NCBI GenBank assembly: GCA_021413825.1
Contig: JAIOPQ010000083.1
Span: 6,179-70,178 of the forward strand
Origin: Spirochaetia bacterium
Lineage (GTDB): Bacteria; Spirochaetota; Leptospiria; Leptospirales; Leptonemataceae
DNA length: 64,000 bases
Direction of reading: 5' to 3'
Shown here: positions 42,507 to 53,657 of the stretch, in pieces
Layout: each line of letters begins with the position of its first letter
Position numbering within the stretch: position 1 is the stretch's first letter
Program-made: the position numbers and the translations under genes
The notes under the pieces: model-generated
Databases searched by the model: none
Told to the model about the DNA's origin: nothing
The model's input: only the letters and a program-made list of their open reading frames with translations

Positions 42507-44417
42507 TTATTTATAGCTTCGCGTTGCGAGATGAATGTTCTCGTAGACGAGTGGTTCTTTGTTTAACTTTGGTTCCGATTTACCGTTATGTTCCCATGCA
42601 GCAACATAACAGTATTTCTCATCGTTACGTTTAGCTTCGCCGTCTTCGGTTTGATACTCTTCGCGGAAATGGCCGCCGCATGATTCGTTACGATCGAGCG
42701 CATCGCGGCAAGTAAGTTCACCGAATTCAAGGAAATCAGCAACACGACCAGCTTTTTCAAGCTCCATATTCAGAGATTCGCCTGAACCTGGAACTTTGAC
42801 GTTCTTCCAGAACTCCTCGCGAAGCTCGGGGATGCGTTGGATTGCTTTCTTGAGACCTGTTTCATTGCGGGCCATTCCGCAATATTCCCACATGATCTTA
42901 CCAAGCTCTTTGTGGAAAGAATCGACGGTGCGTTTTCCGTTCATTCCCAGGAATTGTTTGGTTTGATCGTTTACAGATGCTTCTGCCTTTTTGAATTCCG
43001 CATGGTCTTCCGGCAATTTAGCAGGCCCCTGTTTCGCCAGGTAATCTGCAATTGTGTACGGAAGAACAAAGTACCCGTCGGCCAGTCCTTGCATGAGTGC
43101 ACTTGCACCGAGACGGTTAGCGCCGTGATCAGAGAAGTTAGCTTCACCCAGGACAAAGAGCCCAGGAAGATTACTCATCAAGTTATAATCAACCCAGAGT
43201 CCACCCATTGTATAGTGAACCGCTGGATAGATGCGCATTGGTTGTTTGTATGGATCTTCACCCGTTATTCGCTCATACATCTGGAAGAGGTTGCCGTAGC
43301 GTTCGCGGACTGTGCTTTCACCCAGCCGTTGAATTGATTCTTTGAAATCCAGATACACACCGAGTCCGGTTTCACCTACACCACGGCCCTCATCACAGGC
43401 GTATTTTGCCTGGCGCGAAGAGACGTCGCGTGGTGCAAGGTTTCCAAAACTTGGATAGACGCGTTCCAGATAGTAATCCCGATCATCTTCAGGGATGTCG
43501 TTTGGATGACGCTTATCGCCTTTTGCTTTTGGCGCCCAGACTCGTCCGTCGTTTCGAAGTGATTCTGACATCAAGGTCAGCTTGGATTGGTAATCCCCGC
43601 TCACCGGAATACAGGTAGGATGAATTTGTGTGTAGCAAGGATTCGCAAAGAATGCACCCTTCTTATATGCGCGATATGTCGCAGTTACGTTGCAACCCAT
43701 TGCATTAGTAGAAAGATAGAACACGTTTCCATATCCACCGCTTGCCATGACGACTGCGGCACCTGAATGCGAGGAAACTTTTCCTGTTACAAGATCACGC
43801 ACAACGATTCCGCGCGCCCGGCCTTCATGCACGACCAGTTCAAGCATTTCAGTGCGCGGAAACATTTTGACCTGGCCTTTCCCGATTTGACGGCTAAGCG
43901 CCTGGTAAGCACCGATCAATAGCTGCTGTCCGGTTTGGCCGCGAGCATAGAACGTACGTGAAAGCTGAGCTCCACCGAATGATCGGTTCGCCAGCAAGCC
44001 CCCGTACTCACGCGCAAATGGTACGCCCTGAGCTACGCACTGGTCAATGATGTTCGCGCTTACCTGGGCCAAGCGATACACGTTTGCTTCACGAGCTCGA
44101 AAATCTCCGCCCTTGATCGTATCGTAAAATAGACGCATGACACTATCGCCATCGTTTGGATAATTCTTGGCTGCGTTGATCCCACCCTGCGCTGCAATAC
44201 TGTGAGCGCGACGAGGACTATCCTGGAAGCAAAAGCATTTAACGTTATATCCCATTTCTGCAAGCGAAGCAGAAGCAGAGGCTCCGGCAAGGCCTGAGCC
44301 CACAACAATGATGTCGTATTTTCTTTTGTTTGCCGGGTTTACAAGTTTCAGGTCAAACTTGTGTTTATCCCATTTTTCCGCGAGAGGACCAGACGGAATG
44401 TTTGAATTCAAAGACAT
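42507..44417 (-). CDS. sdhA: succinate dehydrogenase/fumarate reductase flavoprotein subunit
   Basis: [47 protein letters not shown]-type [49 protein letters not shown]. Confidence 0.95.
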   Translation of the reverse strand: MSLNSNIPSGPLAEKWDKHKFDLKLVNPANKRKYDIIVVGSGLAGASASASLAEMGYNVKCFCFQDSPRRAHSIAAQGGINAAKNYPNDGDSVMRLFYDTIKGGDFRAREANVYRLAQVSANIIDQCVAQGVPFAREYGGLLANRSFGGAQLSRTFYARGQTGQQLLIGAYQALSRQIGKGQVKMFPRTEMLELVVHEGRARGIVVRDLVTGKVSSHSGAAVVMASGGYGNVFYLSTNAMGCNVTATYRAYKKGAFFANPCYTQIHPTCIPVSGDYQSKLTLMSESLRNDGRVWAPKAKGDKRHPNDIPEDDRDYYLERVYPSFGNLAPRDVSSRQAKYACDEGRGVGETGLGVYLDFKESIQRLGESTVRERYGNLFQMYERITGEDPYKQPMRIYPAVHYTMGGLWVDYNLMSNLPGLFVLGEANFSDHGANRLGASALMQGLADGYFVLPYTIADYLAKQGPAKLPEDHAEFKKAEASVNDQTKQFLGMNGKRTVDSFHKELGKIMWEYCGMARNETGLKKAIQRIPELREEFWKNVKVPGSGESLNMELEKAGRVADFLEFGELTCRDALDRNESCGGHFREEYQTEDGEAKRNDEKYCYVAAWEHNGKSEPKLNKEPLVYENIHLATRSYK

Positions 44418-45109
44418 TACATTTCTCCAGGAAGTTTAATAACATTAAGGACAATGAGCGTGGGGCCTAGCAGGAATCCCACAAAGATGATAGTTACATA
44501 CGTGAGCGAAAAGCCGTTGATCAACCCCTTGAAGCGATCTTGATTCCAGCCCATGGTCTGAAACACACTGCGCGATCCGTGCTTCAAATGAAACACTAGA
44601 TTTATCTGTGCCACCAGGTACGATGCGTAGATAATTGGATTTCTAAACCCCATGATGAACATGGTATAGATGTCGTGACGATTTTCTCCATCCACACCGC
44701 TGAAATATTGCGGCTGAACCGCGCCTAAAGTGAAATGCAACAGATGGTAGATGAGGTACGTGAGAGTTAACGTCCCTGTAAGCATCATATAACGGGATGT
44801 TAGCGTAGCTTGCACCGTATTCTTGAATGCATACGCTTGCGGACGAGCCGCATTATTCTCCAGTGAAAGCGAAATGGCCAGGTAAATGTGCACCACAAAT
44901 GTGAGGAGCAATCCAATTCGCATTGGCCAGAGCAATTGCGGATGCGTTTTGAGATAATGCCCGTACGCGTTGAACGCATCAGGACCGGAAAGAACCAGGA
45001 GGTTTCCTGTCATATGAGCGATCAAGAATACGAGGAGTAATACTCCTGTGAGGGCCATAACATATTTGCGCCCAAGTGAGCTGTAAAAGATTCGTTGTTT
45101 GAAGGACAT
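44417..45109 (-). CDS. sdhC: succinate dehydrogenase cytochrome b558-type membrane subunit
   Basis: [60 protein letters not shown] overlap with sdhA. Confidence 0.92.
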   Translation of the reverse strand: MSFKQRIFYSSLGRKYVMALTGVLLLVFLIAHMTGNLLVLSGPDAFNAYGHYLKTHPQLLWPMRIGLLLTFVVHIYLAISLSLENNAARPQAYAFKNTVQATLTSRYMMLTGTLTLTYLIYHLLHFTLGAVQPQYFSGVDGENRHDIYTMFIMGFRNPIIYASYLVAQINLVFHLKHGSRSVFQTMGWNQDRFKGLINGFSLTYVTIIFVGFLLGPTLIVLNVIKLPGEM

Positions 45110-45198
45110 GCCTGTTTCCGAGTTATTCTATGTACTGGAATTTCGGCGTGCCCTGAGTTTTTGTCAAGGGAATAGCTGATCCGGGCCTTTAACTATCA

Positions 45199-45221
45199 CA
45201 ATTGAGACTGATTATCAATTG
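45199..45221. promoter_or_regulatory. inverted repeat containing a Fur-box-like 7-1-7 element
   Basis: CAATTGA-N9-TCAATTG; within it TGAGACT-G-ATTATCA (45203-45217) matches TGATAAT-N-ATTATCA at 12 of 14 defined positions; about 94 nt upstream of sdhC. Confidence 0.4.
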
Positions 45222-45352
45222 GACAATCACTTCGGGGCGTTCGACCGTCAAATTGATTGTAGTTTCGCCGTGCATTTGGGCTTAATGTTTACCGAGGGCG
45301 AGGCCACGCTCGCTCGTTCACTCGGAAAATACCGGTTCGTCAATCTAGGTGC

Positions 45353-48300
45353 TTAAGAATCAATCACGAAGAAGGCGAAATCGTCATCGGGTGCGTCACC
45401 GACCCAGCGTTCGAATTCGTGTAACATCTGATCTGCGAACGCTTCGATTGGCAATTTCAAATGCTGTCTTGCAAGCTTAACAAACTTCTCATCGCCGAGC
45501 ATTTCGCCCTTTAGATTCCGCGACTCTGCCATTCCATCCGTGTAAACAATAATCCGATCTCCCGCATTCAACTTGAAACTGCATGACTCGTAGACCCGCC
45601 CATTAAACGATCCTAGAATTGTTCCCTTCGGTTTGAATAGATCAACCGTGCCATTGGCCCGCAGAACCAGGAGTGGGGCATGTCCGGCGCTTGCGTAGCT
45701 GAAGTTTTCCTCGGATCGATTATGAAATAAATACGCGGCGGTAGCATAGTGATCGCGCGTTTGCCCACTGAGAATCTCATTCATTCCGCTTAGCACCTTC
45801 GACGGATTTCCAATGACCTCACTCTGAACAGAAAATGCAATCTTCACCATTGCAGCAACAAGTGCGGCGGGAACTCCATGGCCTGCGACATCTGCCAGAA
45901 TAAAACCTGTTCCGTTTCCAATGTCGAGGTAGTCAAAGAAATCCCCACCGACAGGCGATCTTGGTCGATATCGAAACGCGAACTTCAATGCCGCAGGCAT
46001 TGCTCGCGGCAAAAGGGACTGCTGTAATTTTTTTGCAGTTTCGACTTCGTGCCTGAGATTGCTGAACTTTCTCTCTTCGCGTACCGCATGCCTCAGAGAG
46101 AGCAACGTATTGACACGCGATAAAAGCTCGCGACCACTAAATGGTTTAATCACATAATCATTTCCACCTGCTTCGAACCCGGCAACTATATCTTCTGTAG
46201 TTCCACGTGCAGATAAAAACAAAACCGGCAATTCATACAGTGAATGCCTTTCTCTAATTTGCCTGCAGACTTCCAGTCCGGAAATGCCAGGCATCATAAT
46301 ATCCAGCAATACAAGATCGTAGGATCTACTCTCAATTTCTCTTAAGGCCTGGACACCGCTTTGTGCCTGGTCAATCTGGTAGCCATTTATCTTCAAACGA
46401 TTGAGCAGTATCTGAAGATTCACAGGTTCATCATCTACAGCCAGGATTCGCACAGGTTGAACCACCGAGTCTTCCGGAGATTCACTCACCCAGATCCCGG
46501 AAGCCTCAGGTATAAGGTTGAGGACATCCCCCCGATCTGTGGCGCCTAACGGCATTGCTTCAGATTCATCCCAAATCGGAACAGTGAACACGAAACTAGC
46601 CCCTCCATTCAAACCTTGCTCTGCCTTAATTTCTCCGCCATGTAGATTAACAAGTTGCCGTGCAATCGACAGACCCAGGCCAGTTCCGGATTTTCCTGAC
46701 GGTGCAGATTCAAATGGCTTAAAGATCGCGTCCAGGTATTCATCCGGAATTCCGCTTCCCGTATCACTCACGCGCACGCGCATCATTTCTCCATTTATGG
46801 CAGCGTTGACACGAATACTTCCGCTATCCGTAAACTTCAGCGAATTCGCAAGCAGGTTCAAACAAATTTGCTGAAACCGATTCTCGTCTGCGCGAACTGC
46901 AGGCAGCGTTTCCTTTATATCATTGCATAACTCAACCGGTCTTCCGGCAGTAAGAGGCCGCACGATTTCGAATGCAGACTGAACTGCCTGCCTGAGGTTT
47001 ACGGGCCGTAGAATCAGCGAGGGAGAATCGTGTTTGAGTCTTGAATACTCCAGAATATTATTCACAAGGCCAGATAGCCTGCGACCGCTCTGGGCAATCA
47101 AACCGAGCTTTCGCGTTAACTCAATTGAAAGACGATCGGGACCCGAATCAACAAGGGATTCTGCAATTCCAATCATTCCATGGAGAGGGGTCTTCAGTTC
47201 ATGCGATGTGTTCGCTAGAAATTCATCCTTCATCCGATCCAGATTTGAGAGTTGAAGGTTCTTCTCTTCGAGTTCCCGCGAGTAGGCATGAATTCTCTCC
47301 TGAGTCTCCCTATACCGCCGCAATAAAATAAATGCAAGAAACCCAACAAAGATAAATAGCCCCCAATGATTGAGGGTGCGGTCATACGGGATGAATCCCT
47401 GGTCTTTCAGGATATCATGCAAGAAGAAGAGAGTTTGAATCGCGTATCCAATGATGATCAGTTTCGCGTCCGTGTCTTTCTTGTACGCAGCATAGGCTGG
47501 AACGCCGACCAGCAGAACAAGATCGACTAACGTTGTATACTGAAAGGGAGCAAGCAGTGCGAACAAGGGAATCAAATCAAGAGCAGGTAGAGAAAGCGAA
47601 ACAACTCCAATTACTGCATGCACCTGCCATGTGATTCGCAAGAATTTGCGAAATCGTCCACCCAGGATTGCTTCAAAATATGCAAAGGAGAGCACGGGGA
47701 GCAAGTAAAGCGAAATAAACCAGGGCCATATCCAGAACTCTGGATAAGGAAAAATCAAGTTAAGTGTTTCCGTACGTAATATGGTATAGACGCCACTTCC
47801 AAACACATACCCGCTAAACACTAAAAATACGCTTTCGCCAAAACGGGAAAGGTACATAAGCAAGGAAAAAAATCCAACGAATACAAACACGCAGCCCATT
47901 ACAAATACATCAAGGTCTGCACTGAGAACAAAGTTCTGTATGTCGGCGCGGTTACCGATTTTCAGGGAACGCTCAAGTCCCATTGACGCTGCGTCTGACC
48001 GAATCCGAAAATATAAATATTCATTGGCATACGCTTCCGGAAGATCGATCATATGAAACCAGATGGATGGAAAACGCCAACCGGGTCTGAAATTATCTAC
48101 TGAACCATACGAATAGATTTGTTTTCCATCGAGGAAGACTTCCATCTGCTCAAAGCAGATTTCAATATAAACCACTGGATCGCGAAACTTTGAAGCAGGC
48201 AGCTTGACGCGTTGCCAGACAACGTTATTTTCTCCGCGGATCTCTCCGAGAAGGCCTTCCTGCTTTACCCAGGGGGATGTGTCGTTCAACCATTCAAAGG

Positions 48301-48418
48301 TTTCTCCGCGTCGAGGCGAATCGCCAAATCTAAACTCCCAATCGCGGAGCGGCTCGTGCGCAAAAAGCGCGCTGCTGTAGAAGAGGCAGCCGGCAATTAT
48401 GGGCCAGATAGTTTTCAT
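45353..48418 (-). CDS. 7TMR-DISM histidine kinase, receiver and SpoIIE/PP2C phosphatase fusion
   Basis: FLANTSHELKTPLHGMIG, GTGLGLSIARQLVNLHGG, receiver LVLLDIMMPGISG, and C-terminal VGGDFFDYLDIGNGTGFILADVAGHGVPAALVAAM...IVYTDGMAESRN. Confidence 0.92.
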   Translation of the reverse strand: MKTIWPIIAGCLFYSSALFAHEPLRDWEFRFGDSPRRGETFEWLNDTSPWVKQEGLLGEIRGENNVVWQRVKLPASKFRDPVVYIEICFEQMEVFLDGKQIYSYGSVDNFRPGWRFPSIWFHMIDLPEAYANEYLYFRIRSDAASMGLERSLKIGNRADIQNFVLSADLDVFVMGCVFVFVGFFSLLMYLSRFGESVFLVFSGYVFGSGVYTILRTETLNLIFPYPEFWIWPWFISLYLLPVLSFAYFEAILGGRFRKFLRITWQVHAVIGVVSLSLPALDLIPLFALLAPFQYTTLVDLVLLVGVPAYAAYKKDTDAKLIIIGYAIQTLFFLHDILKDQGFIPYDRTLNHWGLFIFVGFLAFILLRRYRETQERIHAYSRELEEKNLQLSNLDRMKDEFLANTSHELKTPLHGMIGIAESLVDSGPDRLSIELTRKLGLIAQSGRRLSGLVNNILEYSRLKHDSPSLILRPVNLRQAVQSAFEIVRPLTAGRPVELCNDIKETLPAVRADENRFQQICLNLLANSLKFTDSGSIRVNAAINGEMMRVRVSDTGSGIPDEYLDAIFKPFESAPSGKSGTGLGLSIARQLVNLHGGEIKAEQGLNGGASFVFTVPIWDESEAMPLGATDRGDVLNLIPEASGIWVSESPEDSVVQPVRILAVDDEPVNLQILLNRLKINGYQIDQAQSGVQALREIESRSYDLVLLDIMMPGISGLEVCRQIRERHSLYELPVLFLSARGTTEDIVAGFEAGGNDYVIKPFSGRELLSRVNTLLSLRHAVREERKFSNLRHEVETAKKLQQSLLPRAMPAALKFAFRYRPRSPVGGDFFDYLDIGNGTGFILADVAGHGVPAALVAAMVKIAFSVQSEVIGNPSKVLSGMNEILSGQTRDHYATAAYLFHNRSEENFSYASAGHAPLLVLRANGTVDLFKPKGTILGSFNGRVYESCSFKLNAGDRIIVYTDGMAESRNLKGEMLGDEKFVKLARQHLKLPIEAFADQMLHEFERWVGDAPDDDFAFFVIDS

Positions 48419-48588
48419 GCCGGTGCTTTAGCGTTCGCTTTGTAACTGGAGTTCAACTACTTTTCGGTGGAAAAGCAACGAGCGGGTCACAATCGGACGA
48501 ATCCTGGAACTTCGGGGATAGAAAATAGCCTGTTGAGGGGAGTTTAGCTTGCAGGATGCATGGGGCGGGGATGGCCTGACAACTTCCA

Positions 48589-50391
48589 ATGAAGCCAGAC
48601 AGTTCAGAGCAGAATGTAGAGCGGCGACAGATTCAACTGCTGGCCATGTTGCTCCGGATCTTGATCCCGGGCGGAGCAATTGTTGCCATTGCGCAGCTCT
48701 CGTTTGTTCCAGGATTCTTCCCGGTCTTTCTTGTTCTAATGGGCGCTGTGGCTCTCCTTGGAATTGCATTTCTACTTACTCGCAGCGGCAATTATAGGTC
48801 TGGCGCAATTCTGACGGCTTTGATAACCCTTGGAGCCGCCCTGGGGTCCGTATTTGCGCAACCTGACAATACGATTGCCCTCGCCTTCTTGATTTTGCCC
48901 GTGATGTTTAGCAGTCTCTTTCTTAGAACCAGGCCGACGGGCGCCGTGGCCGTTACTGTAGTAGCAATCGCAATGCTCCTGCCTATGCTTTCGATTCACT
49001 TCACATATTCGGGCATTGGCGGCTCACTTGCATTTCTCGTAGTGTTTGGCTCACTGATAACGCTTGAGAACTGGCATCGTTTCCAGGTTGAAAGGGATCG
49101 GCGGGAAAAGCTAGTATTTGCAGCCATGCACGATTCCCTAACGGGTTTGCTAAATCGACGCGCATTCGAAGAAGAGTTGCGCTCGCTCAGCGAATCTGCT
49201 GCTGAATTCGGCGTGGTTCATGCCTTGCTCTACCTGGATCTGGACGAATTCAAGATCGTAAACGATACCTGTGGTCATACAGCAGGCGACGAGTTGCTCC
49301 GCGAACTCTCGATCTATTTATCAGAGCATATTCATGCACCGGATTCACTGGCGCGCCTTGGAGGAGACGAATTCGGAGTTCTCCTTATGAACTCGACAAA
49401 AGACAAGGCCCTGGCGATGGCCAACGTTATTCGGCATTTAATTTCTAACTTTCAGTTTGTTTGGGGCGAGCGAACGTTCAGAATCGGCGTAAGCATAGGT
49501 CTGGTTATGATCGATCGGTCAAGCGAGGGGCTTGGTCGTATTCTCAGCTCTGCTGATGAAGCTTGCTACGCAGCAAAGAGTGGTGGCGGTCGAAGGATTT
49601 ATGTTTATAGCGAAAGTGATGATCTGCTCGCACTCAGACATAAGGAAATGCTCGCCGCTGCTGAAATCAATCAAGCTGTTAGGGAAAATCGTTTAACGTT
49701 ATACAGACAAACAATTGCTGCGCGAAAGGGAGGCCATGACCATTACGAAATTCTGCTACGCTTACAGTCCAAAACAGGAGAAATCCAACAACCCTCTACA
49801 TTCATCCCGGCAGCCGAACGATTCAATCTCATGCCAATCCTGGATCGGTGGGTGGTTGATGCTGTCCTGAAAAACTTTTCTGCATTCTGTCCTGATACCT
49901 GGAAAACTGGTCGCGAGGGACAACCGGTGTTCGCTGTAAACCTTTCCGGCCAATCCCTGTCCGAAGAGAACTTCATAGACTTTATTCGCGATCGTTTGCG
50001 CAAATATGGAACGCCGCATGGAGCGATTTGCTTTGAACTAACTGAAACAGCTGTAGTGTCCAATCTGGATGTTGCTGCGAATTTCATGAAAGAGTTAAGA
50101 CTGGAAGGCTGCCACTTCTCCCTGGATGATTTTGGAAGCGGTCTGTCCTCGTTTGGGTATTTGAAACGATTGCCAGTGGATTCGATCAAGATCGATGGGC
50201 AATTCGTTGTGAAAATGCACGAGAGCAATGCCGACCGCGAAATCGTCCGGGCCATTCATTCTGTAAGCCACGCTCTGGGGTTGTCTACGATTGCAGAATG
50301 GGTTACTTCAGCAGAAGTTCTTGCTGAACTGGATACGATTGGACTGGACTTTGTTCAGGGCTTCTATATAGACAAACCGCAGTCGCTTTGA
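48589..50391 (+). CDS. membrane GGDEF-EAL protein
   Basis: N-terminal TMs; DSLTGLLNRRAF, RLGGDEFGVLL; EAL-domain YEILLRL, NLSGQSL, DDFGSGLSSFGYLKRLPVDSIKIDG. Confidence 0.93.
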   Translation: MKPDSSEQNVERRQIQLLAMLLRILIPGGAIVAIAQLSFVPGFFPVFLVLMGAVALLGIAFLLTRSGNYRSGAILTALITLGAALGSVFAQPDNTIALAFLILPVMFSSLFLRTRPTGAVAVTVVAIAMLLPMLSIHFTYSGIGGSLAFLVVFGSLITLENWHRFQVERDRREKLVFAAMHDSLTGLLNRRAFEEELRSLSESAAEFGVVHALLYLDLDEFKIVNDTCGHTAGDELLRELSIYLSEHIHAPDSLARLGGDEFGVLLMNSTKDKALAMANVIRHLISNFQFVWGERTFRIGVSIGLVMIDRSSEGLGRILSSADEACYAAKSGGGRRIYVYSESDDLLALRHKEMLAAAEINQAVRENRLTLYRQTIAARKGGHDHYEILLRLQSKTGEIQQPSTFIPAAERFNLMPILDRWVVDAVLKNFSAFCPDTWKTGREGQPVFAVNLSGQSLSEENFIDFIRDRLRKYGTPHGAICFELTETAVVSNLDVAANFMKELRLEGCHFSLDDFGSGLSSFGYLKRLPVDSIKIDGQFVVKMHESNADREIVRAIHSVSHALGLSTIAEWVTSAEVLAELDTIGLDFVQGFYIDKPQSL

Positions 50392-50456
50392 GTAGCAATT
50401 GGGGAAATTTCACAAATTTCTGACGAAATTCGTCCAGACGCACAGGGCACCAGGGC

Positions 50457-51272
50457 CTACAGACTGACCAGGGCCTTGATCTCTTGATTCAGTTTTAAAG
50501 CAGCTCCATTGGCTGCAGTATCAATATCTTTGCCGGTTTCCTTATACGCGTACATGATTCCGCGGCTGGAATTGATCAGAACATCTGTTCCGCAGGCATT
50601 CAGCACGGTCGCCAGTTCGCCACCCTGCGCTCCAATTCCTGGGATGAGCAGAGGGACGGATGGTGCCAGTTTCTTGATTCGCGTAAGCGATTCAGACGCA
50701 CGCGTTGCCCCTGCAACCATCCAATAATTGCCAGTTATGCGCTGGCGCTCCTCAACTGCCGCGGCCACTTCTTCGTATAACGGGGGGGTTCCACGAAGCT
50801 GGAACTGGGCCGCACCGGGATTTGAGGTGAGACATAACGTGAAAACGCCACGATCCGGATACGAATCGTATGGATGAAGGGATTCAAGTCCCATATATGG
50901 ATTCACAGTGAGGCCGTCGCAATCGTACGTATCAAAAAATGTTTGTGCATAAAATCGGGCTGTATTCCCTAAATCCCCGCGTTTTGCGTCCGCAACGATT
51001 AGGGATTCAGGTGATTCCTTGCGAATGGTTTCAATCAACGCTGTGAAAATCTCCCACCCTGCCTGACCCATCGCCTCGAAAAACGCAACATTCGGCTTGT
51101 AGGCGCATGCCTCATTGGCTGTTGCGCGGACTATGAGTTGCAAAAAGGAAAGGACACCGTTTACGCCGTTGAACTGGGCAGGAAGTAAAGCAGGATCGGG
51201 ATCAAGCCCGACGCACAAAACGGAATGTTTGTTGCTCCTGCGAGCCAAAAATCTCTCATAAAAGGTTGACAT
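50457..51272 (-). CDS. pyrF: orotidine 5'-phosphate decarboxylase
   Basis: SVLCVGLDPDP, IVADAKRGDLGNTARFYA, LTVNPYMG, LLIPGIGAQGGEL; start at MSTFYERF (51272). Confidence 0.93.
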   Translation of the reverse strand: MSTFYERFLARRSNKHSVLCVGLDPDPALLPAQFNGVNGVLSFLQLIVRATANEACAYKPNVAFFEAMGQAGWEIFTALIETIRKESPESLIVADAKRGDLGNTARFYAQTFFDTYDCDGLTVNPYMGLESLHPYDSYPDRGVFTLCLTSNPGAAQFQLRGTPPLYEEVAAAVEERQRITGNYWMVAGATRASESLTRIKKLAPSVPLLIPGIGAQGGELATVLNACGTDVLINSSRGIMYAYKETGKDIDTAANGAALKLNQEIKALVSL

Positions 51273-51326
51273 AACGGATCGAGTACAGTTCTTTTTCCGA
51301 GCCAACTTTACGACCGGAGGTCAACC

Positions 51327-53243
51327 GTGCCAACAAAGATTACAGGAAAAACATTGCCGGCCATGTACCGCGAAGCAGCTCAGCTGTTCGCAGACAAGCC
51401 AGCGTTCGCAACCAGAAAGAAAGATAAGACCTGGAATACCGTCAACTTCAAGCAAATTTACGATCAAGGCGTAAACCTTGCCACTGCTCTAATCGACCTG
51501 GGTGTTCAGCAGCGCGAACACGTAGCGCTCCTTGCAGACAACAGACTGGAATGGATCATCGCTGACTATGGTTGCCAGCTCGCTGGTGCAGCGGACGTCC
51601 CACGCGGAACGGACGTAACTGACGACGACATCAAATACATTCTTCCACACTCCGATGCAAAGGTTTGCTTTGTAGAACATAAAGAAATGCTCGGGAAGGT
51701 TCAGAAGAATCTGGATAAATGTCCAAACATTAAGACACTCATCGTAATGGATGGATCCGTTCCTGCTTCCGGAAACGTACTGAGCATGCCAGATTTGATA
51801 GCTAAGGGCAAGCAGTTGCGCGACGGCGGGGACAAGCGCGTTGAAGAACGCATTGAAAACACAAAGCCAGAAGATCTCTTCACACTGATCTACACATCAG
51901 GAACTACCGGGGCACCAAAGGGTGTAATGCTCATGCATTCAAACATGATCTCCCAGGTTCAGAAAGTTCCAATTCCAATTACCACATCAGATCGCATTCT
52001 TTCGATTCTGCCAGTATGGCATATCTTTGAGCGCGTTTTTGAAATGATGGCAGTTAGCCAGGGCGCGTGCACCTACTACACCAACATCAGAAACATCGGC
52101 GATGACATGCGTTCTGTTAAACCAACATTCATGGGTTCAGCACCACGCCTTTGGGAAAACGTTTACCTTAAGATTCTGAACAATGTGAAAGGAGCACCGG
52201 CTATCAGACGTGGTTTGTTCAATGCCGCGTATTTCTGCTCACGCATGTTCCAGGGCTCCTGGTTCTTCCTTACTGGCAAGTCCCTGGATATGACTGGTAG
52301 AAATCCAATCGTATCGCTCTTCAAAGCGCTTTTCCACATAACGCGACTCTCGCTCTTCGCATTCTGGTACTTCCTACTGGACATAATTGTATTGAAGAAG
52401 ATTCGTGCTGCGACGGGTGGAGCCCTCCGTGGTTCTGTATCCGGTGGTGGCGCACTTCCATTGCATGTGGATGAATTCTTCAATTACATTGGAGTTCCGG
52501 TTCTGGAAGGCTATGGCATGACAGAAACCTGTCCTGTTCTCGCAGTTCGTACCTGGAAAGGTCTCGTGATTGGGACTGTCGGTCCTATCTTCCCTGACAC
52601 ACAACTGCGCCTGGTTGATCTGAACTCTGGCGATACAATCTATCCAAACGACAAACGTCGTGCAGGTGGACGTGGGGTTAAAGGCGAGATCCATGCAAAA
52701 GGCCCACAGATCATGAAAGGCTATTACAAGAATCCGGAAGCAACTGCAAAGGTTCTCAAAGACGGCTGGATGAATACGGGCGATATGGGAATGATCACCT
52801 TCAACGACTGCGTTAAGATCATGGGTCGTTCAAAAGACACTGTGGTTCTGCTCAGCGGTGAAAACGTAGAGCCCGTCCCAATTGAAAACAAAATGTGTGA
52901 ATCTGTTTTCGTAGATCAGGCGATGGTTGTAGGTCAGGATCAAAAATACCTGGCAACATTGATTGTCCCTTCTGTAGAAGAATTCAAGAAGTACGGAATT
53001 CCGGCTGAGACTGTGGAAGAACTTTCAAGAAATCCAGAAGTTCTCCGTGTAATCAAAGAGGAAATCTCTCGCTTGATTTCTAACGAAAACGGATTCAAGG
53101 CGTTTGAAAAGGTTCAGGATGCTCGGATTGTTCCAAAACCATTCGAGGTTGGCGATGAAATGACAAACCTGTTTAAACTCAAGCGCCACATTATCACGGA
53201 CAAGTACAAAGACCTGATCGATGCCATGTTCAAAGGCAAGTAA
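51327..53243 (+). CDS. long-chain acyl-CoA synthetase (AMP-binding)
   Basis: TLIYTSGTTGAPKGVMLMHSN, LEGYGMTETCPVL, DGWMNTGDMG, IMGRSKDTVVLLSGENVEP. Confidence 0.95.
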   Translation: MPTKITGKTLPAMYREAAQLFADKPAFATRKKDKTWNTVNFKQIYDQGVNLATALIDLGVQQREHVALLADNRLEWIIADYGCQLAGAADVPRGTDVTDDDIKYILPHSDAKVCFVEHKEMLGKVQKNLDKCPNIKTLIVMDGSVPASGNVLSMPDLIAKGKQLRDGGDKRVEERIENTKPEDLFTLIYTSGTTGAPKGVMLMHSNMISQVQKVPIPITTSDRILSILPVWHIFERVFEMMAVSQGACTYYTNIRNIGDDMRSVKPTFMGSAPRLWENVYLKILNNVKGAPAIRRGLFNAAYFCSRMFQGSWFFLTGKSLDMTGRNPIVSLFKALFHITRLSLFAFWYFLLDIIVLKKIRAATGGALRGSVSGGGALPLHVDEFFNYIGVPVLEGYGMTETCPVLAVRTWKGLVIGTVGPIFPDTQLRLVDLNSGDTIYPNDKRRAGGRGVKGEIHAKGPQIMKGYYKNPEATAKVLKDGWMNTGDMGMITFNDCVKIMGRSKDTVVLLSGENVEPVPIENKMCESVFVDQAMVVGQDQKYLATLIVPSVEEFKKYGIPAETVEELSRNPEVLRVIKEEISRLISNENGFKAFEKVQDARIVPKPFEVGDEMTNLFKLKRHIITDKYKDLIDAMFKGK

Positions 53244-53282
53244 GCAATTGACTTTGGCCGTGAGACCGGGAGAACGGCTCGC

Positions 53283-53606
53283 ATGATGATGCGGGCCGAA
53301 TTCTCAGGGAACTCAGTAACCCTGCGCTTCACTATTGAACGGCTAGACATGAGTATTGTAAGAGCCCTGCGCGAAGAAGTGCGGGCTCATCTCACTGGAA
53401 GACCCAACCCCGTGCTTGTGGACATGGCCAATGTAACCTACATGGACAGTTCGGGTATGGGAACGCTTAAGTTGCTGATGGATGACATCCAGGCCTACGG
53501 CGGACAGATGATTCTGGCTAATATCAACCAACCACAAATGATGTTACTCAAGTTATCCAAATTGGATTCCTACTTCAAGTTTCAAGAAACACAAACTCCA
53601 GAATAA
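53283..53606 (+). CDS. STAS-domain anti-sigma factor antagonist
   Basis: PVLVDMANVTYMDSSGMGTLKLLMDDIQAYGGQMILANINQPQMMLLKLSKLDSYFKF. Confidence 0.9.
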   Translation: MMMRAEFSGNSVTLRFTIERLDMSIVRALREEVRAHLTGRPNPVLVDMANVTYMDSSGMGTLKLLMDDIQAYGGQMILANINQPQMMLLKLSKLDSYFKFQETQTPE

Positions 53607-53657
53607 CGGTTGACCCTGATTTACCGGAGCACGCTTGATGCGGACCCGGGGGAAACT

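Noticed and set aside
45287-45330. CCGAGGGCGAGGCCACGCTCGCTCGTTCACTCGG hairpin downstream of the histidine kinase-phosphatase gene
   Set aside because: Stem is plausible but there is no T-tract on the minus strand, so it is not supported as an intrinsic terminator.
50404-50420. GAAATTT-CAC-AAATTTC inverted repeat between convergent GGDEF-EAL and pyrF genes
   Set aside because: AT-only 7-bp stem with no U-tract; weak as a terminator and likely chance.
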